Source: Poronia punctata
Taxonomy: Eukaryota; Ascomycota; Sordariomycetes; Xylariales; Xylariaceae
Direction of reading: 5' to 3'
DNA: 20,578 nucleotides
Assembly: GCA_022579005.1 (NCBI GenBank)
Contig: MU401867.1
Location: 1-20,578 of the forward strand
A program made the position numbers and the translations under genes. Below the pieces are notes generated by a model. That model made no database searches and was not told the DNA's origin. It was given only the letters and a program-made list of their open reading frames with translations. Of this stretch, positions 1-9,676 are shown piece after piece; the first letter of the stretch is position 1; each line of letters starts with the position of its first letter.

Positions 1-396
1 CTAAGTATTATTATAATTTTTAGCTTATTACTATTTAGTTAAGCAAAATTATAATTAAAATTAAAAATTTAATAGTTTAAAAATAATTAACTTATATTAG
101 CATTAAAAGTGTGCTAATATATAAACTTAAAATAAAAAAGCTTTAAAAGCAATATAATAATAGTTACTTAGCAAAAGGCTTAATAAAATAATAATGCTAA
201 AAAAAAGTAAATATTAAAATAAGGTTATAAATAAAAAGAATATATAAAGCTAAGTATAAGCTAATAAGTTAATAAAAAAACAGCTTATAAAAGCTAATAA
301 ATTAATTTAATTAATAAAATTAAAAATAGGCCTAATTAGTAAATATACTTATAAATACTAAAATTATTCAAAATTAATAACTTAAAAAAAAAGTAG
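1..396 (+). mobile_element. Element X: 3' internal end of a Ty3/Gypsy-family retrotransposon (partial, RIP-mutated)
   Basis: This stretch lies just upstream of a forward LTR (397-631) and ends in an A-rich tract, as the 3' end of an LTR-retrotransposon interior does. Its reverse complement matches about 19242-19645, the equivalent part of element Y, along its whole length with differences mostly C/T and G/A. The match reaches base 1, so element X continues beyond the left edge. Stops occur in every frame and I recognise no protein domain here; it may be the end of pol or an untranslated 3' segment. The X/Y match is seen directly; the role is inferred from position relative to the LTR. Confidence 0.75.
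384..396 (+). other. Polypurine tract of element X
   Basis: Nine A residues followed by GTAG directly abut the LTR start at 397. All bases but one are purines, and the reverse complement is present at the same place in element Y (19242-19254). This is where plus-strand DNA synthesis would be primed, and it fixes the orientation: the LTR at 397-631 is a 3' LTR and X is on the + strand. Confidence 0.7.
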
Positions 397-631
397 TATA
401 ACAAGGTACCTAGCTAAAAAACCTATTTACTAAGCTATTTATATATAAATTACCTATTAACTAAAGCTACGCTAACTAATAGCTAAAGCTTTGCTAGTTA
501 TACTTTTTTTAATTTTTTTAGCCAGTTTAGTTACTTATTTAGCTAACTAAATAAAAGTTATTTAATATACTTAGTTTTTAAAATTGCTAGCAACATTACT
601 TTATAACTACCTTATTGCTTAAACCCTTATA
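397..631 (+). repeat. 3' LTR of element X (copy A of the 235-bp LTR family)
   Basis: It starts TATAACAAGG and ends CCCTTATA. Undoing one G>A and one C>T change gives the expected TG...CA termini. The same 235-bp sequence recurs at 12712-12947 (forward) and, reversed, at 9317-9551 and 19007-19241, with partial copies at 18830-19006, 11865-12114 and 9552-9676. The right edge at 631/632 is exactly where the sequence switches from LTR to the interior of element I, so X inserted into I. The 5-bp target copy next to it would be 632-636; its partner lies left of the window. Confidence 0.85.
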
Positions 632-1166
632 ATTTAATAGTATACTTAACTTACTTATTTTTAGCTATAGTTTTAAAAGCTTTAATACTTTTTACTTTTT
701 ATATATTATATAAAATACTTGCTTAAAGGTTTTTTTAAGTTTTTAACCGTTAATTATTTAATAACTAGCTATATAAGCTGCCTAGCACTTTATTAGCTTT
801 TTATTTAATTTTATTAATAAAAGTAATAAAATATTAGCTTTTTATAAGTACTTTTTTAAAAGTTTTTATATATAATATTAACTTATACTTTTATATTTAT
901 ATTTATAATAACTTTTTTTAGCTTTTGCTTATTACTTAAAAAAACTATAGGTACTATTTAAAATAGCGTTATAGTACTTAACGCTTTATATAACTTTATT
1001 AAAGTAAATTAAACATATTAACTTATTTTAGCTTAGTTTTTAACTTTTTATTTTTAAAATTTAATTAAGCTATTTAAATATTTTATATTTTATTTTTAAA
1101 CTATTTTAGTAGTTTTTACTTAACTTTGCTTAATTAGTAATTTAATACTAATAGCTTATTTTTTAA

Positions 1167-1208
1167 ACAATACTTAGCTATATAGCCTTTTTTACTATAA
1201 TAATAGTG
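1167..1208 (-). pseudogene. Gag zinc-knuckle (CCHC-type) remnant of element I
   Basis: Read on the - strand the codons give H-Y-Y-Y-S-K-K-G-Y-I-A-K-Y-C. Undoing G>A and C>T (tgt to tat, ggt to agt, cat to tat) gives x-Y-Y-C-G-K-K-G-H-I-A-K-Y-C, the spacing of a C-x2-C-x4-H-x4-C nucleocapsid knuckle. The last cysteine codon (tgt) and the glycine before the histidine (ggc) survive unmutated. The first cysteine is not recoverable: this copy has cac and element II has tac. The knuckle marks the end of Gag and fixes the - orientation of element I. Confidence 0.7.
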
Positions 1209-1901
1209 CTTTATAAAACTATTGCTAGTGCATACTAATTTGCTTTAATTTTAATTTCTTTATTGCTTAAATAAGTTACTAGTTTTTTTTAAAATTATTT
1301 AAGCGCTTTTAAGTTATTTACTAGTTTTCTTTTTACTTTAGCAAGCGTTTAGCATATTTTTGCTTTTATAGCAGTTTATACTTTTTACTAGCATAATACT
1401 AAATACTTTATTATTTTTTAGCTTTATAATATATTATTATTATATTATTAAATAATATATATTACTTTTTTAAAACTTTTTTAGTTTTTTTTAAAGCTTA
1501 TATTAATAGTTAAAAGCTAAATAGCTATTATTTTTTAATAATATAGCGCTTTTAAGCTTTTATATTAACATTTGCTAATAAATTTGTTTTTTTAAGTTTT
1601 CTTTTTTACTATTTTATTTTATATAGCTATTTTAAAAAAGTTCACTTAAATAGCTTTAAGTTAACGTTTTTTTGCTAAATAAACTTTTAAAAGTTTTTAA
1701 AAGTAGCCTTTTTTTTAAGTTATTATAATTTAGCATATTTTAATAAGTACGCTAATTTATTTAAATTTTAAACTTAGCTTATATTAAAGCTTAAGCAATT
1801 TATATTAAATTTTTATAGCTAGGCTTTTGCTAATTGCTTTTTTTTATAGCTATAATTTAGTTTTTAATTTTTATAGTAATAGCATTTTACTTTAGCTGCT
1901 T

Positions 1902-1906
1902 ATAGT
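1902..1906. repeat. Left target-site duplication of element H (atagt)
   Basis: The five bases atagt just left of the 5' LTR of H are repeated exactly at 8788-8792, just right of its 3' LTR. Five bases is the usual duplication for Ty3/Gypsy integrases. Removing H and one copy joins 1901 to 8788 and restores continuous homology with element II across 13470-13500. Confidence 0.85.
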
Positions 1907-2128
1907 TATTATAAGCTAAAAGCTTAAGGTTATTATATTAGCACGTTAGCTATTACTTTAGCTTATAAGCATTGCTTAGCAATGCTTAGCTTAAAATAAA
2001 GTAGCTAAATAGCTATATAAGCGCATAAGCAGTGTATATATAACTTATTATATTTTTTTTTGTTAGCTAAAAAATAAACTTTATTTAAACTATATTAATA
2101 AGTATACTATTGCTATTAACTTATTATA
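1907..2128 (+). repeat. 5' LTR of element H (222 bp)
   Basis: It starts TATTATAAGC and ends TTATTATA, which are TG...CA termini after decay. It aligns with 8559-8787 with about 15 transitions, 2 transversions and one indel of about 7 bases in a T-run. At roughly ten of the transitions this copy carries the T or A state, so it is the more decayed of the two. The LTR should hold the promoter and polyadenylation signals, but I cannot identify them in such AT-rich sequence. Confidence 0.88.
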
Positions 2129-4229
2129 TATTTTCTAGCTTTTTAAAAATTTTATATTGTTTTATTATTGTTTTATTATTGTTTTATTATTGTTTTTAAA
2201 TATAAAACATTTTAAAAAATACTTTAAACAACGCAGCTTAGTTTTATATAACGTATATAATTAAATTAAAAATATCTTTAGTACTTAACTTAGTTAAGTT
2301 AATAAGAGTATAGCTATGCTAAATTAAATAAGCGCTAATTTAAAATATTGCTTTAATAAATTAACTTAATAAATTATAGCGCAATTTAAAAGTAATAGTA
2401 GCGCTTTATAAGCGCTTTTTAAAAGCTAGCTAGTAGTTGCTATAAAGGCTTTTTATATAAAGCCTTTATATGCTTTTTTAAAAAAGCCTTTACTTATACT
2501 AGCAAAGTTTAATAGTAACTATAATAAGTAAGCTTTATAAAAATAGTTTATAAAATTTAAAATTGCTTAAAATGCTAAGTTTATTAATAATAAGCATATA
2601 TAGTAGTATATAATTTATAAGCGTTTTAAGCTTTTTATATAAAAATAATTAATAAGTTTTATATAAAAAAAGTCTAAATAAAAAAATACTTTTTTAATAT
2701 TTTCTTTATATACTTTACTGCTACTTACTATAACTTTAAGTGCTGCTTATAAGCTATTAGTAAGTATTGTACGCTAAAGTAAAGCTTTTTAAAAAGCTTT
2801 AGCGCCTTTTTTTTAAGTTTAAAAATTAATAGCTAAATTTAAAAGCATATAGTAGCTTAATACTATAAAGCTTAGCTACTTATAAAGCACGTTTAATAAT
2901 AAGCTTTTAAGCGCTTTAATAAGCGTTAAGCTACTACTTAATAATTATATTATATATATTAATTATATAATAAAAGTAGCTAAACAGCTTAAAAGTTTTT
3001 TAAGCTATAAGTTATAGTTATAAAATATTATTATAGCTTTTTTTTAATAAACACTAATAGTAACACTTTTATAATAAACGTTTTTAAAATAAAAAAAGTG
3101 CGTATATAAAGCTTTTAAAATTTTTAAAAAATTTAATTAAGTAATAAATAAAAAAAAGCTATGCGTTTAATATAAAAAAAGTAGTTACTTTAGTAAAAAT
3201 TATTTAAACGTTTTAAATAAGCTGCTAAAAAGTATTAATATAAACAATACTAGCTTTGCGCTAGCTACTTTTAAGCTGCTTATAAGTTAAAAACTTAAGT
3301 TAAAAATAAATAACTTTTATATATAATTATATATAAAAATCTAAGCTAAAATTAAATAAGTTATTAAACGCTAAAAGCTAAATAAATAGTATTTTATTTA
3401 CTATAACTATATTAATAAAAAATTTAAAATTTTATAAAAGTTTTATTAATAATAGTTATAAGTATTATATAAAAGTAAGCAATTAACTTATATAGCGCTT
3501 AAAGCTTAAGTATATATTTATAAAATAATAAATACTTAAACTAGTAGTAAAAGCATTTTTTGCTTATATATATTTTTTAAAAAACGTACTAGTAATAAAT
3601 AAAATAATTTACTTATAAGTAAACATTAATAAATATTTAAAACGGATTTATTTATATATAATACTAAAACTTTAATATAACTTAGTACTAAGCAAGTTTA
3701 AAAAAAAAAAGTTATTTATATAGCTTATAAAAAGTATATAGTTATTAAATATGCTAAAAGCTTAGTTATATATAAAAATAAATATAACCCCTAGCTATAA
3801 ACTGCTTTTTTTATACTAATTATAGTTTATATTACTATATTTCCGTTTACTATATTAGCAATATGCTTACTATAAACTATATATAAAATAAATATAAATA
3901 CTATATTAATAAACATGTTTATAATATTTATAGCTAATATTAATAAAGCCTTTATATTAAAGTAAGTAAGTTTTTTTAAATTTTTTTTTTTTAAAACTTG
4001 CTAAATTTATAGCCTTTTTTAATAAGGCTTTATTATATACGTTATCTTTTTATTGCTTAAATATAAATTATATAATTTTTTTAGTTTAAAATAAAAATAA
4101 AAATAAAATATAAGTTTTATAAAGCCTTTTTATAATATAATTAAAAAAAAGCTATTAATATTATAAAAAATATTTACTAAGCTACTAAATAAAAGCTTTG
4201 TTTATATAAGCAGCTTACTAGCTAGCGCT
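2129..4229 (+). pseudogene. Leader and presumed gag/protease region of element H (unrecognisable)
   Basis: About 2.1 kb between the 5' LTR and the first RT motif, the place and roughly the size of leader, gag and protease in Metaviridae. I could not recover a zinc knuckle or a protease DSG motif. The primer-binding site should start at about 2129, but decay hides any match to a tRNA 3' end. A short tandem repeat sits at 2160-2192. Stops occur in all frames. The assignment rests on position only. Confidence 0.45.
2160..2192 (+). repeat. Three tandem copies of an 11-mer (ttttattattg)
   Basis: Three exact head-to-tail copies, with a degenerate partial unit just before and after. It lies about 30 bp inside the 5' LTR of H, in the leader. 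It is probably replication slippage. The G in every unit surviving in a TpG context is unusual here and suggests the array is younger than, or spared by, the mutational process. Confidence 0.8.
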
Positions 4230-4600
4230 TTAGTACTTTTTATATATAAACTTAAAAGCAGCTTTTGCTTTTATACTAACTACTACATATTAAATAAAGT
4301 AACTTATTATAATAGTTACTTTTTTTTATTAATTTCTAAAATATTTAAAATGCTTTTAAAAGCAAAGTAGTTTATTAAAATTAACATATATGCTATATTT
4401 TATAAAATATACATAGCTTTAAGCAAAAAGTAAAAAATAGTATTTTATACTTATTTTAAGTTATTTAAATAGCTTATTACCTTTTTTAGCTTAAGCAGCG
4501 CGCTTATAATGTTTTAGCGTTATATTAATAAAGTTTTTATAAGTTTATAAATATTTTTTATATTACTTATTTTAATAATATTTTAATCTTTATAAATAGT
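4230..4600 (+). pseudogene. Reverse transcriptase domain of element H (RIP-mutated)
   Basis: Reading from 4263 in one frame, and undoing C>T and G>A, gives in order F-C-V-D-Y-R-x-L-N-K-V-T (about 4263-4310), A-K-W-F-T-K-I-D-I-Y-A-A-F-Y (first catalytic Asp in K-I-D-I), W-K-I-A-F-Y-T-R-F-G-L-F-E-W-L, T-P-F-G-L-S, and F-Q-R-Y-I-N-E-V-F (ends near 4537). The catalytic Y/F-x-D-D box is ttt-aat-aat at 4571-4579, read F-D-D-I-L-I-F, but in another phase, so there is a 1-nt indel at about 4530-4545. These are standard Ty3/Gypsy RT motifs in standard order. The protein is dead: both box Asp codons are now Asn, and stops replace Trp and Gln. Confidence 0.9.
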
Positions 4601-4859
4601 TTATATAAAAATTATATAAATAAAGTTAAGTTAATATTAAGCTGCTTATAAAATAAAAGCTTAAACTTAAATATTAATAAAAGTAAGTTTGCTATTAAAA
4701 AAATTAAATATTTTAGCTATATTATTAAAATTAACATTAAAATTAGTATAAACTTTAAAAAAAATTATATAATATAAAAATAAAAGCTTTTTATTATGCT
4801 TAAAAGCATTTAAAAGTTTTTTAAATTTTTAAACTTTTATAAAGATTTTATTAAAAACT
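4601..4859 (+). pseudogene. RT thumb/connection segment of element H
   Basis: In the same frame as the DD box the decayed codons read G-L-N-L-N-I-N-K-S-K-F-A-I-K-K-I-K-Y, then S-Y-I-I, and further on S-I-(Q)-K-F-F-K-F-L-N-F-Y-K-D-F-I (4805-4852). Restoring G gives the familiar Gypsy K-C/S-E-F...K-Y-L-G-x-I-I and S-F-L-G-F-x-N-F-Y-R-x-F-I blocks. The gat codon at 4844-4846 is one of only a few dozen GA dinucleotides left in the window. No indel interrupts the frame here. Confidence 0.88.
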
Positions 4860-5385
4860 ATTTACTTTTTATTATACCTTTTACTTTTTTTATATAAAAA
4901 AATACTTTATATATTTAAAAACTAAAGCAAAATAAAGCGTTTAAAATACTTAAACGTTGTTTTTTAGCTAAGCTTTAGTTAGCTTACTAAAACTTTAATA
5001 AATTAATATATATTAAAATAAATTGTTTAAAGTAAGCGCTTAAAAAGTGCTTAAACTAATTAAATAATAATAGCTATTAGTAGCTAGTAGCTTATTACTT
5101 TTAATAGCTTATGCTAGCTAAAGTAAACTATATAATTTATAATAAAAAGCTTTTTATAATTATAAGCTACTTATATAAATAGTAAGTAAAGCTTTATAAT
5201 ATTATAAAAACGTTTATAGTAATTATAAACTATAAAAACCTTATATATTTTATATTAGCTTAAAAGCTAAAAAACACGCTAAGTAAAATAAGCAATAAAA
5301 CTAATAAAATTTAACTTTGTTTTTAAATTTTATATAAAGCGCTTAAATAATAAGCTTAATATATTTTTATAAAAAAACAAACCGC
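4860..5385 (+). pseudogene. RNase H domain of element H
   Basis: Still in the DD-box frame, the decayed codons resemble the P-L-T...K-x-T-P-F-x-W and A-F-x-x-L-K blocks (about 4876-4955) that follow the connection. T-D-H-K-N-L-I-Y-F is at 5225-5251 (as ata-aac-tat-aaa-aac-ctt-ata-tat-ttt), and R-x-x-N-K-P-N-A-L-S-R-R is at about 5342-5372, matching the A-D-A-L-S-R-R tail. About 840 nt from 4541 stay in one phase. Motif order agrees with Ty3/Gypsy pol (RT then RNase H). Confidence 0.8.
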
Positions 5386-8300
5386 TTTTTAAAAACTAAG
5401 TAATAAAAAGCTTATAAAGCAAGTTTAAAAGCTACTTTTTAATAAGTAGCTTTTTTATAAATAAGCAAAAAAAGCTATTAATATAATAAGTATATGCTAG
5501 CTTATAATAAAAAGTAAAAAGCTTTTTAAAAATAAAAAGTTTTTTAATTATAAATTTTTTATAAAACTTTAAAGCATAGCGCTTAAAAAAAACGTAGCTT
5601 ATATAAAAGTAATTATATTAATATAAAATAAACTAATAGCTTTTTTTTTTACTTAAGCTTAAAAGTTTTTATTAATAAATATAAGCTTAATATATAAAGC
5701 GCGCTTATATTTTATAATTAGTTATAAGTATTTAACTAAAAACCTTTATATATAGCATTAATTTAAAATGTTTATAACTTTTATTTTATAAGCTATTTAA
5801 GCTATAAATTAATAATTATAATTATTTTATATAAGTTTTATTAGTTACTTTTTTTTAATAACGTTTACTGCTTTTTAAAAAATTATAATATTTATAGCTA
5901 AAAAATAGTTTAATAAAATTAATAATAAGCTTTGCTTAAGCTGCTTTTAATTTTTAAATAATATTAAAGCAAGCTTTTAATTAATTTTATAATAAACTTT
6001 TTAGTAAAAAAGCTAAGTAACTTAACTTTTTTTTATAGTAATAATAAACTAGCTAAGCAAAAATATAGTACTTAAAATAATATATATAATAAATATAAAA
6101 GCTTATATTAAAAAGTTTATAATAAACTACTAATAATACTATAGCTTTTTAATAATTATAACTAATAATAAAAAATTAAATTAAATTAAGCAGTTTTAAA
6201 CTTAACTTTATATATTAATAAGTATTAAGTAATGCTTTTTTACTATATACTACTTAAAAATAAATAAAGCTACTAAAAAAGTAAACTAAAAAATATTAGC
6301 ATATTTATAAGCTTTTATTATATATACGTAGTTTAATTAAATAATATTATTTTTAAGTATAATATTTATAATTAATAATTATAATACTTTAATAATAAAG
6401 CTAAGCTTTTTTATTAAAATATATAGCTATTACGTTAATACTATTTTTTTACTTTGCTTTAACGCGTTACTTATAAATAATTTATTAATAAAAGCTAAGC
6501 GCTTTATATAATTTTTTTAAAAAAGTATTAAGTTTATTTAGTTTATAATAGTAGTAGTTTAACAATATATAAAAAATTTAGCTAATTAATATTATAAGCT
6601 AGCAAAAATGTTTTAAGTAAAGTAATTAATATAGCTTTTACTAAAAAATATTATTATTTTATAGCTTTTATAAAAGCTAGCTTACCTATATATAAAATAT
6701 AAGACTATATATATAATTAGCTTATAAGTAATAAAGTTAAATACTTTATATAGTATATATAATAAGTTTTATATAAAAGTTATATATAGTACAAAAGCAA
6801 TCTTTTTTGTTTATAAATATAAAATAATAAATAACTACTACTTTTAGTTTAAAAAAATAAAAAAGCAAAAGCTAAATAAAAAGTAAAAGCTATTTTTAAA
6901 GCTTTTTAAGTTAAAAGCAGCTTATAAGCTAAACGCTACTTGCTTATAAAGTAAAAAAAACACGCTATTTTAATAAAAAAGCTTTTAAAAAGCTTTTTAA
7001 ATATAGTTATATTAAATAACTTTAAAAAATAATATAAAAACGTTTTAAAAAACAATAGCTTAAGTGCTATATTTTTTAAAATATGCTTATAAAAAAATAA
7101 AAAAAAGGTTATATAGCTTATATAATAATAATATATAATTAAATTAGTTATAAGTATTGCTTATTTAATTTACTTTTTTTTAATTATAATTATAACTATA
7201 TATATTTTATATGCTACTTTTGCAACTTTTTTAAAAAAAATCTTTAAAGCTTTTTATAAGCTACTTAGTTATACTAAATAAGCAAAAAAACGCGCAGCTT
7301 AAGCAACTTGCTTATAATAAGCTTAAAAATATTTTTTAAAATCTTAATAGCGCTTTAAATGCGCTAAAAAACATTAATAAGCTTATTTTATATATATTAG
7401 TAGCGTGCTAGCACTAAAAAAAATATTACTTATATAATATTTAATAATATAATAATTAGCTATAAAAGCAGTATATAAGCTAAATAAAGTAATAAAGCTA
7501 GTTTATAAAATAGTTAGCTACTTACTTAAAGTGCTTAAGCATTTTAGCTTACTATTTTTTAAAGCTTTTTATAATAATATAAAAACTTATTATTAATAAT
7601 AACTTAAGCTATATAAGTAGCTTATAAAATATTAATAAAAATAGTAATAAAAAGCACTTATATAATATTTATATAAGTTATTAATATTAATTTAAAAACT
7701 AGCAATATAAAATATAAATTAAAGCTAGTTAAAGTTATTGTTAATAAAAAGCTTTTAATACATTAATTAAGCAATACATATAAAACGTAAAAAAAATAGC
7801 TACTTATATTATTATAAACTTTAAATTTTTTAGCACAATTATTATAATAAAGCATATTACTTTTTTTAATAATTAGCTTATAAGCATTATAAAAAATATA
7901 AAATACTTATAAATAAAATTAATATAAAAACAATAAAAATTAAACTTAGTAAATATAAAAGTATAATATTTATAAAAGCGCTTATAAGCGTTTATTAGCT
8001 ACTTAGTAAGCAGCTTATATATAGTTACTAACTTTTTTTTTAAAAAGTTATACTACTTATAATAATATTTTTTAAGTTGTTAAAAAGTATAAAAAACTTT
8101 TAAGCGTTGTTAAAATTAGCTATTGCAAAAAAGCGCATAAAAAGCTTATAAATAAATTAAAACAAGTAAAATAAAATAGTTACTATTTAAAAATTAGCAC
8201 GTTGCTTATAAGCAACTTTTAGCTATAGCTAAACTATATAATTACTTTATATAAATTAGTTTACGCGTATATATAATATAATACGCAGCTAAACATACTA

Positions 8301-8541
8301 CTTTACTTATAATATATATATAAAATTAGTAAAAAAAAAATATTTACTTGTAAATTATAGTTTTTATAAAAAAAAAAGTAAGTATAAAAAGGTTTAATAA
8401 TAAAAGCCCTTTTATAATTAAAAATAGTAGACCTATAAGCTAGCCCTTTTTTAATTTGTGCAATTTTGCTATATACACTGCTTTTTTATTTAAAAGTACT
8501 ACTAGGCCTAACTGCTTTTTATACTAAAAAACAAGCGTTTT
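5386..8541 (+). pseudogene. Presumed integrase and 3' region of element H (unresolved)
   Basis: About 3.15 kb between the RNase H tail and the polypurine tract. In Metaviridae this holds the HHCC zinc finger, DDE integrase and sometimes a chromodomain. I tried to read D-F-I, S-D-R-G and Y-H-P-Q-T-D-G-Q motifs and found nothing firm. The length exceeds a usual integrase module, so extra sequence or another decayed insertion may be hidden here. Stops occur in all frames on both strands. Nothing else is recognised. Confidence 0.45.
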
Positions 8542-8558
8542 AAAAAAAAAAACCTTTA
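8542..8558 (+). other. Polypurine tract of element H (candidate)
   Basis: Eleven A residues at 8542-8552, followed by CCTTTA, end at the 3' LTR start (8559). A-rich tracts at this place prime plus-strand synthesis and agree with the + orientation read from RT. The six pyrimidine-containing bases between the A-run and the LTR are unusual, so the exact boundary is uncertain. Confidence 0.5.
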
Positions 8559-8787
8559 TATTATAAGCTAAAAGCTTAACGTTATTATATTAGCACATTA
8601 GCTATTATTTTAGCTTATAAGCATTGCTTAGCAACGCTTAGCTTAAAATAAAGTAGCTAAATAGCTATATAAGCGCACAAGCAATATATGCATACCTTAT
8701 TATATTTTTTTTCTTTTTTTGTTAGCTAAAAAATAAACTTTATTTAAACTATACTAACAAGTGCACTATTACTATTAACCTATTACA
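8559..8787 (+). repeat. 3' LTR of element H (229 bp)
   Basis: Direct copy of 1907-2128. It still ends in the original ...TATTACA, whereas the 5' copy ends TATTATA, which confirms the CA terminus and the C>T direction. It keeps more C and G (for example at 8676-8698 and 8757-8765) than the 5' LTR. It is flanked on the right by the target duplication at 8788-8792. Confidence 0.88.
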
Positions 8788-8792
8788 ATAGT
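8788..8792. repeat. Right target-site duplication of element H (atagt)
   Basis: Exact repeat of 1902-1906. Homology of element I with element II resumes immediately to the right. Confidence 0.85.
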
Positions 8793-9316
8793 TATATATA
8801 AAAGCTTTTATATTATTTTTATATTAAGTTTTTTTTTGCTTAGTAAGTAGCTAAAGTAATTATATGTTTTAATTTACTATATTAATAATTTAATTTAAAA
8901 AATTATCATTTTAGCTTTTTAAATTTTTATAAAAACTATTATAATAAAAGCTTTTATTAAACAAGCTACTATATAACAGCAGTTTAAAGTAAAAAAAATA
9001 GCTTTTACTTTTTTAACTTTTTTAATAGTTGCTAGCTATTAACTAATTATTTATTTTAATAAGTAGCATGTTTTATTTTAAGTTTTTTAGTTTACTATTA
9101 GGTTTTTTGCTTTTTTATTTTTAATTATTTATAAATTTAGCTTAATTATTAGCTAGCTTTTTTAGTTTTTACTGCTTATTTTTTATATTAAGTTTATTAA
9201 GCTTGTTTGTATTATTACTAGTTATTTTTTTAGCAGTTATAAACTATACTTAGTTTTTAGTTTAAATCCTTTTTTTAAACATTATATTATAACTTAAAAA
9301 TATAAAAATAAAAAAG
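8793..9316 (-). mobile_element. Element I, proximal part: leader and start of gag
   Basis: The reverse complement aligns with 12948-13480 of element II, with nearly all differences C/T or G/A. It lies between the 5' LTR of I (9317-9551) and the insertion of H. It should contain the primer-binding site (about 9300-9316), the leader and the N-terminal part of Gag, but no start codon or domain is recognisable. Together with 632-1906 it makes about 1.8 kb of the interior of I. Confidence 0.85.
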
Positions 9317-9551
9317 TATAAAAGTTTAAGCAATAAAATAGTTATAAAGTAATATTGCTAGCAATTTTAAAAACTAAGTATATTAAATAATTTTTATTTA
9401 GTTAACTAACTAAGTAACTAAGCTAGCTAAAAAAATAAAAAAAAGTATAACTAGCAAAACTATAGCTAATAGTTAATATAGGTTTAGCTTATATAAAGTT
9501 TATGCACTTATAGTATAGCTAGTAAGTCTTATAAGTAAGTGCTTTATTATA
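9317..9551 (-). repeat. 5' LTR of element I (copy B)
   Basis: Reverse-strand copy of the 235-bp LTR. It begins TATAAAAGTTTAAGC (reverse of GCTTAAAC...TTTATA) and ends CTTTATTATA. The inner 150 bp match copies A, C, D and E well; the outer 60-70 bp (about 9480-9551) are more divergent, with a short deletion relative to A. Its outer edge abuts the LTR fragment of element J at 9552, which places the insertion of I inside J's 5' LTR. Confidence 0.8.
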
Positions 9552-9676
9552 TATAAGTAAAAGTTTTTTAAATATACTTAGTACTTATAATTAAGTACTT
9601 TTTAATTTAAATAGCTTTAATAACTTTTTATTTTTATTTACTATAACTACTTTATTAGTTTATTAAATATATTATA
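9552..9676 (+). repeat. Element J: remnant of a 5' LTR of the same family
   Basis: Two blocks resemble the 3' half of the forward LTR: agtaaaag...ttaaatatacttag (9556-9582), and ttactataactactttatta followed by a tta-rich tail ending TATTATA (about 9647-9675). The sequence between them is different and longer than in other copies. It is therefore an old or rearranged LTR, cut at 9551 by element I. The match is by eye in AT-rich sequence, so confidence is moderate. Confidence 0.45.

Larger units (their letters stand above)
632..1906 (-). mobile_element. Element I, distal part: RIP-mutated gag region of a Ty3/Gypsy element
   Basis: The reverse complement of 632-1901 aligns almost gap-free with 13480-14752 of element II, ending precisely where LTR A begins. 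It holds the C-terminal half of Gag, including the zinc-knuckle remnant at 1167-1208. The rest of element I (the equivalent of 14753 onwards in II, i.e. pol) should lie left of the window beyond element X. Its right edge is the target duplication of element H (1902-1906). Stops are frequent and no protein can be made. Differences from II are mostly transitions, several sites being C or G here and T or A in II, so I is the slightly less mutated copy in places. Confidence 0.85.
1907..8787 (+). mobile_element. Element H: full-length, RIP-inactivated Ty3/Gypsy LTR retrotransposon
   Basis: A 6881-bp element bounded by two direct LTRs and a 5-bp target duplication, inserted in element I. The + orientation is shown by RT and RNase H motifs and by an A-rich tract before the right LTR. 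Order seen: 5' LTR, presumed gag (2129 to about 4260), RT (about 4230-4600), connection segment (4796-4852), RNase H (about 4860-5385), then about 3.1 kb that should hold integrase but which I could not resolve, then 3' LTR. It is a different family from elements I and II: its LTR is unrelated and its RT motifs differ. No frame is open; stop codons come mainly from CAA/CAG/CGA/TGG decay, plus at least one frameshift near 4538. Confidence 0.9.

Noticed and set aside
2160..2192. CRISPR-like array
   Set aside because: The units are contiguous 11-mers with no spacers.
2941..2975. AT-rich palindromes (for example around ttatattatatatatt) as terminators or origins
   Set aside because: In DNA this AT-rich, such palindromes occur throughout by chance and none is set off by context.
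3770..3960. Copia-type RT or other domain in the relatively C-rich stretch of H
   Set aside because: Several frames gave suggestive fragments but none kept motif order or catalytic residues; clear Gypsy RT lies downstream at 4263-4600.
397..9551. DNA transposon with 235-bp terminal inverted repeats
   Set aside because: The inverted repeats are LTRs of opposite-strand retroelements: TG...CA-type termini, polypurine tracts beside two of them, and gag/RT/integrase motifs inside element II. No shared flanking duplication was found at the supposed ends.
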